Origin: Eggerthellaceae bacterium UBA5808
GTDB taxonomy: Bacteria; Actinomycetota; Coriobacteriia; Coriobacteriales; Eggerthellaceae
Assembly (NCBI GenBank): GCA_002417975.1
Contig: DIDE01000027.1
Coordinates: forward strand, 1 to 28,660
Length of the DNA: 28,660 nt
Direction of reading: 5' to 3'
Position 1 is the first letter of the stretch; every line of letters starts with the position of its first letter. The notes under the pieces are model-generated. The model saw only the letters and a list, made by a program, of their open reading frames with translations. It did not search any database and was not told the origin of the DNA. This document shows positions 15,456-23,872 of the stretch, in pieces. The translations under genes were made by a program, and so were the position numbers.

Positions 15456-16451
15456 ATGGAAAATGCGGTAACAATTTCAGTCGATGCACTTGGTGGCGAT
15501 AAAGGTCCCGAGGTTGTACTTCCTGGAGTAGAAGCTGCTCTTGAGCAAGATCATGAGCTTGAAATTCTTCTTTGCGGTCCAGCTGATGTTGTTGAACCGT
15601 TTGCGCAAAATCATGAACGATGCACTGCAGTGCCCTGTACTGAAGAAGTTCTTATGGGGGAACATCCTGCTCGTGCTGTGCGTAAAAAGAAGGATTCCTC
15701 TCTTGTTGTAGGATGTCGTTTAGTCCGCGAGGGTAAAGCTCAAGGCTTTTTCTCCGCTGGTTCAACGGGTGCTTGTCTTGCAGCGGGGACGATTATTATC
15801 GGACGAATTAAAGGAATCATTCGTCCTGCTCTATGCACAATTCTTCCTATGCCTAAGCGTCCGGTAGTTATGTGCGATGTTGGAGCAAATGCTGACTGTA
15901 AACCAGAATACCTTGTGCAGTTTGCTCAGATGGCTGATATCTTTGCGGAACAGGTACTTGAGTGGAAAGATCCACGTATTGCTTTGCTTAATATTGGCTC
16001 CGAGGATGCAAAAGGATCTGAGTTCGCACAGGAGTGTCATGATCTTCTTAAGCAAAAGGTTCCTCATTTTGTTGGGAATGGCGAAGGAACAGATATTGCT
16101 GCGGGTACGTTCGATATCTTTGTAACGGATGGCTTTACCGGTAATGTGTGCATCAAGACGATTGAGGGCACCGCTGGAGCACTTTTTAATGCGCTCAAAG
16201 GTGTGTTCAAATCAAACATTGCAACGATGTTAGCTGCGGTTTTGGTGAAGTCTCGTCTTAAGGCGCTCAAGAAGACGGTAAGTTCTGATACCTATGGTGG
16301 CGCGCCACTACTCGGAGTAAAAGGTGCATGTATTGTTGGTCATGGTGCATCTAACGAAACTGCAATAAAAAATGGTATTTTAACGGCATCGAAAACAGTT
16401 CGGTTGCATGTTTCTGATTTAATCGCGCAGACCATCGATCAGGATGTATGA
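15456..16451 (+). CDS. plsX: Phosphate acyltransferase PlsX
   Basis: PlsX converts acyl-ACP and phosphate to acyl-phosphate, the donor used by PlsY in the first acylation of glycerol-3-phosphate. It works at the inner face of the membrane. The 331-residue product has the N-terminal ISVDALGGDKGPEVVLPG, GFFSAGSTGACLAAG, the central CDVGANADCKPEYLVQFA, LLNIGSEDAKGSEF, DIFVTDGFTGNVCIKT and the C-terminal APLLGVKGACIVGHGASN. All are conserved PlsX blocks. AAGGAG at 15444-15449 precedes ATG 15456. The gene order rpmF-plsX is conserved; the acpP gene that often follows plsX is missing here, and rnc follows directly. FakA in the same window supplies the same intermediate from free fatty acids. Confidence 0.96.
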   Translation: MENAVTISVDALGGDKGPEVVLPGVEAALEQDHELEILLCGPADVVEPFAQNHERCTAVPCTEEVLMGEHPARAVRKKKDSSLVVGCRLVREGKAQGFFSAGSTGACLAAGTIIIGRIKGIIRPALCTILPMPKRPVVMCDVGANADCKPEYLVQFAQMADIFAEQVLEWKDPRIALLNIGSEDAKGSEFAQECHDLLKQKVPHFVGNGEGTDIAAGTFDIFVTDGFTGNVCIKTIEGTAGALFNALKGVFKSNIATMLAAVLVKSRLKALKKTVSSDTYGGAPLLGVKGACIVGHGASNETAIKNGILTASKTVRLHVSDLIAQTIDQDV

Positions 16452-16536
16452 TCGGGTAAAATTAAGTAAATGTTGCATCGGACGCTGATGCTACGGTCTC
16501 AATGAGGGGAAGGACACCGCTATCGCGGAGCAAATT

Positions 16537-17421
16537 ATGGGATTGACAGATGAACAGAAGAAGAAGCTCGATCGAGCGGAAGAGGTTCTTGGCTACCACT
16601 TTTCCAATAGCAACTATCTGCTCTCATCGATTACTCATCCTTCTGCCGTTGAGGGAAAACCCGTTAAGTATTCATACGAGCGTCTTGAATTTCTAGGTGA
16701 TAGCATACTTGGCTCTATTGTGGCCAATGCTGCTTTTCACCGATACCCTGAGATTGATGAGGGTGGACTTACTCGTATTAAGGTTTCGCTTGTATCTGGT
16801 GCAACGCTTTCTCGTGTTGCAGAGAAACTAGGATACGGCGATTTCATTATTTTTGGTTTATCGGAGCGTGGCACAGGCAAGCGCGGATTGCATTCGGCTC
16901 TCGAAAATGTATATGAAGCGACCGTTGCTGCTCTTTTCCTTGATGGCGGTATAGAAGTTGCTCGTCGTTTTGTTGATACGACGTTAGTAACCCAAATGGA
17001 TCTTGATATGGCTCGTGAACCCGAAAATCCTAAAAGCGTTTTGCAAGAACGTTTGCAGGAAGACGGTATTACGCCAACATACAAGTTGATTGAAACGCAA
17101 GGACCACCACATGATCGTACGTTTGTGACACAGGTATTTGCTGGCGTTAAAGCGCTTGCACGCGGTGTCGGGCGTACTAAAAAGGAATCTGAGAGCAAAG
17201 CTGCGCAAACTGCACTTCAGAGTATGAGTAGTCGTTTGTTTGATCGTGAGCCGTCCTCTTCGGCTGAAGCGAATGCTAAAGCTAAGAAAAAGAAAACGAG
17301 TCAGCGCGCCCAAGCAAAGGCGGAGCGTGCAGTTGTGAAACAAGAAAAGGCTCAGGAGAAAGCCCGTGCCAAGGCGCTTCGCAAGAGCAAAAAGGATGCC
17401 GCGCGCGATCGGCAGAGGTAA
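16537..17421 (+). CDS. rnc: Ribonuclease III with basic C-terminal tail and Asn at a catalytic Asp position
   Basis: RNase III cleaves double-stranded RNA, chiefly rRNA precursors and structured mRNAs. The 294-residue protein has the endonuclease domain (about 5-155) with the signature ERLEFLGDSILG (Glu51, Asp55) and a dsRNA-binding domain (about 163-230). In the second catalytic block, usually LADxxEA, this protein reads LENVYEA: Glu127 is kept, but the residue matching Asp114 of E. coli is Asn124. From about 243 there is a Lys/Ala/Arg-rich helical tail absent from E. coli RNase III, which is about 226 residues long. ATG 16537 has GCGGAG at 16525-16530. The gene lies 8 bases before smc. Activity with Asn124 is uncertain and the change may be shared by the lineage. 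Confidence 0.94.
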   Translation: MGLTDEQKKKLDRAEEVLGYHFSNSNYLLSSITHPSAVEGKPVKYSYERLEFLGDSILGSIVANAAFHRYPEIDEGGLTRIKVSLVSGATLSRVAEKLGYGDFIIFGLSERGTGKRGLHSALENVYEATVAALFLDGGIEVARRFVDTTLVTQMDLDMAREPENPKSVLQERLQEDGITPTYKLIETQGPPHDRTFVTQVFAGVKALARGVGRTKKESESKAAQTALQSMSSRLFDREPSSSAEANAKAKKKKTSQRAQAKAERAVVKQEKAQEKARAKALRKSKKDAARDRQR

Positions 17422-17429
17422 GGGTAACC

Positions 17430-20400
17430 GTGTATCTTAAATCGTTAGTGCTCAAGGGGTTCAAATCATTCGCAGATCGAAGTGTTCTTTCATTCGAGCC
17501 GGGCTTGACTGCAGTTGTCGGGCCTAATGGCTCGGGTAAATCGAACATATCCGATGCGGTACTCTGGGTTTTGGGTGAGCGCAACGCAAAACATCTTCGT
17601 GGCCAGGCAATGGAAGATGTCATTTTTGCTGGTTCGTCTGCTCGTAAGCCTGCTGGACTTGCAGAAGTCGATTTAATTCTTGATAACTCTGACGGTACGA
17701 TTCCTATCGATTATACAGAGATTGCCCTTACCCGACGCATGTATCGAAACGGTGAGAGCGAATATTTGATCAATGGTGCATCTGCCCGTCGCATGGATGT
17801 CATGGATATTCTGCATGATAGCGGTATCGGTACAGGAACACATTCAATTATTTCGCAGGGCCATTTAAGCTCGATCCTTCAATCTAAACCGGAGGATCGT
17901 CGTGCGCTTATCGAAGAGGCTGCTGGCGTTCTTAAACATCGTCAACGCAAAGAGAAAAGCGAGCGTAAGCTTGCTCAGATGGACGTTCATCTAACACGCG
18001 TAAAAGATATTGTTGGCGAAGTTGAACGCCAAATTCGTCCATTGGAGCGCAAAGCTAAGCGCGCAATGAAGTATCGAGAACTCTCTGGTGAGCTTGCAGA
18101 ACTTAATCTTGATCTTGCTGTCGATGATCTACGCGTTTTACAACAATCGTGGGACGAAATTGGTACGCGTGAAAAAGATTTTCAGTCACAGATTACCGAT
18201 TGTCATGCGGCTATTGAGCAGGCTGATGCAGAAGTTGAGCGACTCCAAGGACAACTGCGTGATGCTGCCAACGATGCTGGTACAATAGCTCAGCGCTATC
18301 GTCGGGCACAGACGTCACTCGATCGTCTTGACGCGAATGTTTTGCTCCTCCATGAAAAGAAGCGCTCATCGCAAACGTACCTTTCCGAATTGCGCATATC
18401 ACTTGATGGCGATGACCAAGCCATTCGTGATTTGGATCAGCAATGTGATGAAGCCAACCAAGCATATGACCAGGCTCAGGCCGAACGTGTGACTGCACAA
18501 CATACGCTTGAACAGGCATCTGCTCATGATAAAGAGCTAACGGATCAGCGCCGTGCTTTGCAGGACAAGATTGATGCAGCATATGCAGATCGACGTCGTA
18601 CGCAGCGTGAGATGGATGAAGCTCGTAAGCGTCAGGCGCATACGAAAGAGGTTATTTCTCAGAACCGTGCGCATGCAAAGCTCATTGAAGCGCACGAAAG
18701 TGAATTATCTCAACAGCTTGCTGATGCTCAACATGCCAATGATGAGGCTGTTGAATCCAAAGATCGAACTAATCAGGAATTTGCCGAAGTATCCGAGCGC
18801 GAAGATCAAGCTCGCCAAACGGTTGGCGAAGCGCTTGTGGCTCGAGATGCCTCTCGTACTGCTAATGATGAAACTCATGATACGTGTATGCGACTTTCAG
18901 CTGAGGTTCAGAGTCGTGAAGATATGGAGCGCGCTCATCAAGAAGAGAACCCTCTGCTTGCGTGGGCACTTGACCATGCTCAAGATATCGAACATGAAGT
19001 ACGTCCGCTCGTATCGGTGCTACATGTTCCTCAGGAATATGATGCGCTTGTAGAACGATTACTTGGTACTCATCTGTCGGGACTTCTTGTTGACGATACA
19101 GATGCTGCACTTTCGATTGTTAGCCGCTTGACGACGACTGATGAAACAGGTGCTATTTCGCTTCTTCCTATATCGAATATGCACCATTGCCATGTTGATA
19201 CTTCAGCGGGAAAACGACTGATAGATGTGATTGATTATCCGTCTTCTGATGCATCCGTTATTGAAGCACTTCTTGGCGATGTGGTACTGTACGACGATGC
19301 CAGCGATGCTCTTTCTGCTGCACATGACACTCCGGGATTGTGCGCTGCTACGCAAGATGGCTGCATCGTTTGGCCTAATGGGATGTGTTCTTTTTCCCGC
19401 AAGGGTGAAGGTGACGATAATGCTCTTACGCGCCAGCGTTTGCTTGATACGGCGCGAGCTCATCTTGTTGATGCACGTGCAGCTTTTGATAAAGCAAGTC
19501 ATGCATATAAAGTGGCCGATCAAGCTTTGCGTGACGCGCAAAGTGCTCAACTTGCGCTTAGCCAGAAGCGTGCCCAGTTGCAGGGCAGTTTGAATGCTGC
19601 GGCGGGTGAAGCAGAACGTGCTGCTCATAAACTTGGCTCTATTCGCCACGAGATGGAATCGCTTGAATCCCAGCGTGATCAAGCTCAAGATGCGCTTGCA
19701 AAGGCCGAGCCTGATGCTGATGCACTTCAAAATACCATTGATGAATTAGAGCAGCATCTTCGCGAAGTTCAGAAGTCGATTGCTTCGATGCAATCAGACC
19801 TTAATCCGCTACGAGATGAAGTTGATCGTTCCCAAGCGGCACTCGCATCGGCTAAAGTTGCATCAGCGACATGCACGGAGCGTGTGACATACGCTGAGCG
19901 CGTTCGACAGGCGCGTGACCATGATAGGGAACAGGCCAAAGAAAAACATCGTATTGCCTGTAAAACTATATCGAGAAAGTCTGCAGTGCTTGAGCGCATC
20001 GATCCATTGTTGACACTCTGCCAGAGTCTTTGTGACGTCGCAAAGTCGCGTACGGCTCGTCTCGAAGAGGATACTCTTGCGACAGAGAATTCGTCGAATG
20101 GCCTTCATGCACAGATTGATACTGCACGTGCTCATACGCGCGAACTGCATGATTCATTTGATGTGATCAACCAGCAGCTTGCTGATGTACGTGTCGAAAA
20201 AGGTCGTATGGAAGTACAGGTTGAAGCTGCAATCAAAACGATTACTGATGATTGCTCGACGCCGATCGAACAGGCAATGGAGATGCCTCAGCTTGAGGAA
20301 CGTACAAAAATAGAGGAACATGCATTTAAGCTGCGTCGCCGTATTACTAATATGGGTACGATTAATCCTGATGCAGCTACTGAATACGAAGAGCTCAAAC

Positions 20401-20972
20401 GACGCTACGATTATCTATCGGAGCAATTAGGTGATATGGTTTCGGCCCGTCAGGCTCTTGTGCGAATTGTTCATATAATCGATCAGCGTATGAAAGATGA
20501 TTTTGTATCCACCTTCCACGAAGTTGATAACAATTTTCGAGAAATATTTGCATTGTTGTTTCCTGGTGGGTCGGGGTCGCTCGAGCTTGTTGATGCTGAT
20601 GATCCCGAACATACTGGTGTTGAAATTAATGCACAGCCACGAGGCAAACGAATCGTTAAAATGTCGTTGATGAGTGGTGGAGAGAAGTCGTTGACGGCGA
20701 TGGCGCTTCTTTTTGCTGTTTATAAGGCGCGTTCGACACCATTTTACATTCTTGATGAGGTTGAAGCCGCGCTTGATGACACTAACCTTCGTCGACTTTG
20801 CGCATATCTTAATGCAATGCGTGATCAAACGCAGTTTATTATGATTACACACCAGCGTCGTACTATGGAGATGTCCGATGTACTCTACGGTGTCTCCATG
20901 CATGCCGACGGTGTGACTAAGGTTATCAGCCAGCGTCTTGATAAAGCTTTGCGCTACGCTGATGATCAATAG
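17430..20972 (+). CDS. smc: Chromosome segregation protein SMC
   Basis: SMC is the ATP-driven loop-extruding core of condensin, which organises and helps separate replicated chromosomes. The 1180-residue length is standard. The N-terminal head has Walker A GPNGSGKSN (31-39) and the Q-loop region SIISQGHLSSIL. Long coiled-coil arms (about 165-500 and 670-1000) flank a hinge domain (about 505-665, with HVPQEYDALVERLLG and TGAISLLPI). The C-terminal head has the signature MSGGEKSLTA (from 1081) and Walker B FYILDEVEAALDD (from 1105). The start is GTG 17430 with AAGGG at 17420-17424 overlapping the rnc stop. scpA and scpB are not nearby. ftsY follows after 17 bases. mutM, which often lies between rnc and smc in actinobacteria, is absent. 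Confidence 0.96.
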   Translation: MYLKSLVLKGFKSFADRSVLSFEPGLTAVVGPNGSGKSNISDAVLWVLGERNAKHLRGQAMEDVIFAGSSARKPAGLAEVDLILDNSDGTIPIDYTEIALTRRMYRNGESEYLINGASARRMDVMDILHDSGIGTGTHSIISQGHLSSILQSKPEDRRALIEEAAGVLKHRQRKEKSERKLAQMDVHLTRVKDIVGEVERQIRPLERKAKRAMKYRELSGELAELNLDLAVDDLRVLQQSWDEIGTREKDFQSQITDCHAAIEQADAEVERLQGQLRDAANDAGTIAQRYRRAQTSLDRLDANVLLLHEKKRSSQTYLSELRISLDGDDQAIRDLDQQCDEANQAYDQAQAERVTAQHTLEQASAHDKELTDQRRALQDKIDAAYADRRRTQREMDEARKRQAHTKEVISQNRAHAKLIEAHESELSQQLADAQHANDEAVESKDRTNQEFAEVSEREDQARQTVGEALVARDASRTANDETHDTCMRLSAEVQSREDMERAHQEENPLLAWALDHAQDIEHEVRPLVSVLHVPQEYDALVERLLGTHLSGLLVDDTDAALSIVSRLTTTDETGAISLLPISNMHHCHVDTSAGKRLIDVIDYPSSDASVIEALLGDVVLYDDASDALSAAHDTPGLCAATQDGCIVWPNGMCSFSRKGEGDDNALTRQRLLDTARAHLVDARAAFDKASHAYKVADQALRDAQSAQLALSQKRAQLQGSLNAAAGEAERAAHKLGSIRHEMESLESQRDQAQDALAKAEPDADALQNTIDELEQHLREVQKSIASMQSDLNPLRDEVDRSQAALASAKVASATCTERVTYAERVRQARDHDREQAKEKHRIACKTISRKSAVLERIDPLLTLCQSLCDVAKSRTARLEEDTLATENSSNGLHAQIDTARAHTRELHDSFDVINQQLADVRVEKGRMEVQVEAAIKTITDDCSTPIEQAMEMPQLEERTKIEEHAFKLRRRITNMGTINPDAATEYEELKRRYDYLSEQLGDMVSARQALVRIVHIIDQRMKDDFVSTFHEVDNNFREIFALLFPGGSGSLELVDADDPEHTGVEINAQPRGKRIVKMSLMSGGEKSLTAMALLFAVYKARSTPFYILDEVEAALDDTNLRRLCAYLNAMRDQTQFIMITHQRRTMEMSDVLYGVSMHADGVTKVISQRLDKALRYADDQ

Positions 20973-20989
20973 GGAAGGATGTTGGGACA

Positions 20990-22231
20990 ATGTTTGAGAA
21001 TATGAAACGTGGAATGTCACGTACGCGTGAACATTTTAACGAACGTATGAATATCCTGCTCGACCGCGGTCCAGATGTGGATGATGGTTTTTGGGACGGT
21101 CTCGAGGAAGCACTGATTTTAAGTGATGTAGGAGCTCAGACAGCAGTTGATATTGTCGACGGTATGCGTGAAGACGCAACGCGTCATGCATTGCCTGATG
21201 CCTATGCTGTAATGGATGCGCTTGTTGACCGTATTGCGGATGCATTTACGGTGCCAGATCATTCCTTGCTTGATGAATCACCTGTTGCGGTACTTTTTGT
21301 TGGTATCAACGGCGCCGGAAAGACGACGACGGTAGGAAAGATTGCTTCTGAGGCAAAAGCTCGTGGTCGTGAGGTGCTTCTTGGTAGTGCTGATACGTTT
21401 CGTGCTGCAGCAGTTGAACAGTTGGAAGTGTGGGCGAAGCGTGCTGGTGTCGAGATAGTTGAGCGCAAACGAGGGAGCGATCCTGCGAGTGTATGCTTTG
21501 ATACGATTGAGCGTGCAGAGCAGGCGGATAGCAATTTGATTTTGATTGATACTGCTGGACGTCTTCACACTTCTGATGATCTTATGCGTGAACTTAAAAA
21601 AGTCGTTGATGTAACGCGTAAGCGTGCGTCAATGCCCGTTCGTACGGTGCTTGTGCTTGATGCAACGACTGGTCAGAACGGATTGAACCAGGCGCGTGAA
21701 TTTAATAAGGCGCTTACGTTAGATGGACTTGTAGTTACCAAACTTGATGGAACAGCAAAGGGCGGTATTGCTCTCGCTGTTTCTCATGAACTTGGTTTGC
21801 CTATTGTTAAGATTGGTGTGGGCGAGAACATCGAAGATCTGCAGGATTTTGATGCGCATGATTATGCGGCTGCACTTATCGGAGCAGAGCCTGATGAAGC
21901 TACAGATGATGAAACTTCGATTGATAGTAGTGATAGCGAAACCTCGTCTGTTGATACCGCTTGTGAGTCTTTGCCTAATGAAGAGGACGAAACTTCATCC
22001 GATGATGAGCTTGATTATGCTAATGATATCGACGAGCAAGCTGAATCTGTAGATGCACGAGATGATATTCAAACAGAGGCAATCAATGCTTCTGATGCTA
22101 TCGATGAAGCCGCTGAGGATGATGCTGGCGACCACGAAGAAGTCGAGGAAGCAACAGACAACGATGCAGCTGATTCGACCGTTGGTCGTTTCAAACGATT
22201 GTTCAGATGGCATGGAAGAGAGGGTCGCTGA
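20990..22231 (+). CDS. ftsY: Signal recognition particle receptor FtsY with C-terminal acidic extension
   Basis: FtsY is the membrane-associated GTPase receptor that docks SRP-ribosome complexes on the Sec translocon. The 413-residue product has a short N-terminal amphipathic, basic segment (MFENMKRGMSRTREHF), the N domain (about 25-95), and the G domain with P-loop GINGAGKTTT (105-114), SADTFRAAA, DTAGR (187-191), TKLDGTAKGG (250-259) and GVGENIEDLQDFD. The canonical protein ends near residue 298. A further segment of about 98 acidic Ser/Asp/Glu-rich residues (299-396) follows, then a basic aromatic end, VGRFKRLFRWHGR. In E. coli the acidic A domain is N-terminal, so this arrangement is unusual. 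GGAAGGA at about 20974-20980 precedes ATG 20990. The stop TGA overlaps the ffh ATG. Confidence 0.95.
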   Translation: MFENMKRGMSRTREHFNERMNILLDRGPDVDDGFWDGLEEALILSDVGAQTAVDIVDGMREDATRHALPDAYAVMDALVDRIADAFTVPDHSLLDESPVAVLFVGINGAGKTTTVGKIASEAKARGREVLLGSADTFRAAAVEQLEVWAKRAGVEIVERKRGSDPASVCFDTIERAEQADSNLILIDTAGRLHTSDDLMRELKKVVDVTRKRASMPVRTVLVLDATTGQNGLNQAREFNKALTLDGLVVTKLDGTAKGGIALAVSHELGLPIVKIGVGENIEDLQDFDAHDYAAALIGAEPDEATDDETSIDSSDSETSSVDTACESLPNEEDETSSDDELDYANDIDEQAESVDARDDIQTEAINASDAIDEAAEDDAGDHEEVEEATDNDAADSTVGRFKRLFRWHGREGR

Positions 22232-23649
22232 TGCTAGAAGGTCTTTCTGATCGGCTTCAAGGTATTTTTGGAGGTTTACGAGGTAAAGGTAAGCTTACCG
22301 AGGACGATATTAATGCAGCGATGCGCGAAATCCGTCTTGCACTACTTGAAGCAGACGTAAATTATAAGGTTGTAAAGAACTTTACTGCTAAGACAAAAGA
22401 GCGTTGTCTGACTGCTGAGGTTCTTGATTCTTTGACGCCAGCGCAAAATGTTGTCAAGGTCGTTCTTGATGAACTCACCGAGTTGCTCGGTCGCACTGAC
22501 TCACAGCTTGTTTTGTCGGGTCGAACTCCTAATGTCATTATGCTTGTTGGTCTTCAAGGTGCAGGTAAAACAACCGCTGCAGCAAAGCTCGCCTATCTTC
22601 TTCGTGAGCAAAAGCACAGCCCACTGCTTGTTGCATGCGACGTCTATCGTCCTGCTGCTGCTGATCAGTTGCAGACACTCGGCGATGAGATGGGCATTCG
22701 TGTATTTCGCGGGGATGGAAAAGATCCTGTTGGCATTGCAAAAGATGGCGTGCGTGATGCTATCGACAATTTGCGTGATGTTGTCATTATCGATACTGCT
22801 GGTCGTTTGCATGTCGATGAGGCGATGATGCGCGAGGCAGCCGATATTAGATCCGCAGTAAAACCTGATCAGATATTGATGGTTGTCGACGCTATGACCG
22901 GTCAAGATGTGGTAAACGTCGCGCAAGCCTTTGCCGAAAAGGTCGATTTTGATGGCGTTATCATGTCAAAGATGGATGGCGATGCCCGTGGTGGTGGTGC
23001 GCTCTCTATTCGCGAAGTGACTGGCAAACCTATCAAGTTTATCAGTGCAGGCGAAAAACCTGATTCGCTTGAAGCATTTCACCCTGATCGTATGGCAAAA
23101 CGTATTCTGGGCATGGGCGACGTTGTAAGTTTGATTGAATCCGCTTCAAAGATACATGCGGATGAAATTGAAGAGGAACAAACTGAACGGTTACTGCATG
23201 CGCAGATTAACCTTGATGATTTTCTTGCGATGAACAAACAAGTTCGCAAGATCGGTGGAGTTTCTAAACTCGTAAGTGCTTTGCCTGGTGGGGATAAAGC
23301 GTTGTCTAAAGGTCAGGTTGATACGACTGCACTTGATCGTATGGAAACGATTATCTTCTCTATGACAAAAGAAGAACGTCAGCGTCCTGACATTCTTAAC
23401 GGATCGCGTCGCGCTCGTATCGCTCATGGAGCGGGAGTGTCGGTAACGGAAGTTAACCAGGTTATAAAGAAGTTTAACGAAACAAAAAAGATGATGAAGC
23501 AGTATATGCCTTCCGTTGCGCCTTCTGGTAAAAAGGGCAAAAAGGGGAAGAAGAAGGGTCGCCGTATGCGTGGCATACCTGGAATGAATGGTATGGGTAT
23601 GGGTGATTTAAAGAAGCTGCAGGATATGATTGAGGATACCGATAAATAA
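22231..23649 (+). CDS. ffh: Signal recognition particle protein Ffh
   Basis: Ffh is the SRP54 GTPase that binds 4.5S RNA and signal peptides of nascent membrane proteins. ATG 22231 (472 residues) overlaps the ftsY stop as TGATG and gives the usual N-terminus, MLEGLSDRLQGIF. A GTG/ATG further upstream would only add eight residues read through ftsY. The NG domains show GLQGAGKTTAAAKLA (107-121), DVYRPAAADQL, DTAGRLHVDE (188-197) and SKMDGDARGGGALS. The M domain (about 320-472) contains GSRRARIAHGAGVSVTEVNQ and a Lys/Gly/Met-rich end, KKGRRMRGIPGMNGMGMGDLKK. It is coupled to its receptor gene ftsY. No 4.5S RNA gene was recognised in the window. Confidence 0.97.
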   Translation: MLEGLSDRLQGIFGGLRGKGKLTEDDINAAMREIRLALLEADVNYKVVKNFTAKTKERCLTAEVLDSLTPAQNVVKVVLDELTELLGRTDSQLVLSGRTPNVIMLVGLQGAGKTTAAAKLAYLLREQKHSPLLVACDVYRPAAADQLQTLGDEMGIRVFRGDGKDPVGIAKDGVRDAIDNLRDVVIIDTAGRLHVDEAMMREAADIRSAVKPDQILMVVDAMTGQDVVNVAQAFAEKVDFDGVIMSKMDGDARGGGALSIREVTGKPIKFISAGEKPDSLEAFHPDRMAKRILGMGDVVSLIESASKIHADEIEEEQTERLLHAQINLDDFLAMNKQVRKIGGVSKLVSALPGGDKALSKGQVDTTALDRMETIIFSMTKEERQRPDILNGSRRARIAHGAGVSVTEVNQVIKKFNETKKMMKQYMPSVAPSGKKGKKGKKKGRRMRGIPGMNGMGMGDLKKLQDMIEDTDK

Positions 23650-23716
23650 GAAATACAATTTTTAATTGTTATCTTTTCGATCAGCTGCGTGTACCAATGC
23701 TTTAATGAAGCATATA

Positions 23717-23782
23717 GTAAGCATCCTTATGAATATAGTAAGGATTATTACTATATTCATTGAAACTAGTAAGAATGCTTAC
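23717..23782 (+). promoter_or_regulatory. Cluster of inverted repeats, probable operator of the MarR-family gene
   Basis: Three dyads overlap. A perfect 11-base inverted repeat (GAATATAGTAA 23731-23741, TTACTATATTC 23748-23758) has a 6-base spacer. GTAAG/CTTAC (23769-23773, 23778-23782) lies exactly inside the promoter spacer. GTAAGCAT (23717-23724) matches the reverse complement of ATGCTTAC (23775-23782). The shared half-site AGTAAG-type words suggest several protein-binding sites, most simply for the MarR product itself. MarR proteins commonly bind 16-20 base palindromes near their own promoters. Confidence 0.7.
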
Positions 23783-23788
23783 GATAAT
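23760..23788 (+). promoter_or_regulatory. Predicted promoter of the MarR-family gene
   Basis: TTGAAA (23760-23765), a 17-base spacer and GATAAT (23783-23788) form a strong promoter match. The GTAAG/CTTAC dyad fills the spacer, so a bound regulator would block RNA polymerase. The predicted leader of about 75 bases contains a weak stem, ATCTCT 23811-23816 with AGAGAT 23838-23843. Confidence 0.7.
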
Positions 23789-23872
23789 AGAGTCATCAGA
23801 AGAATTCGGAATCTCTGTGAGCGATGGTTCTCCTTAAAGAGATCCGACTAATACTAGAGAGGTGATTCTGTT

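Noticed and set aside
23838..23860. Short string resembling the 3' end of 23S rRNA (GACTAATACTA)
   Set aside because: The likeness is about a dozen bases only, with no flanking rRNA sequence; it sits in the leader of the MarR gene.
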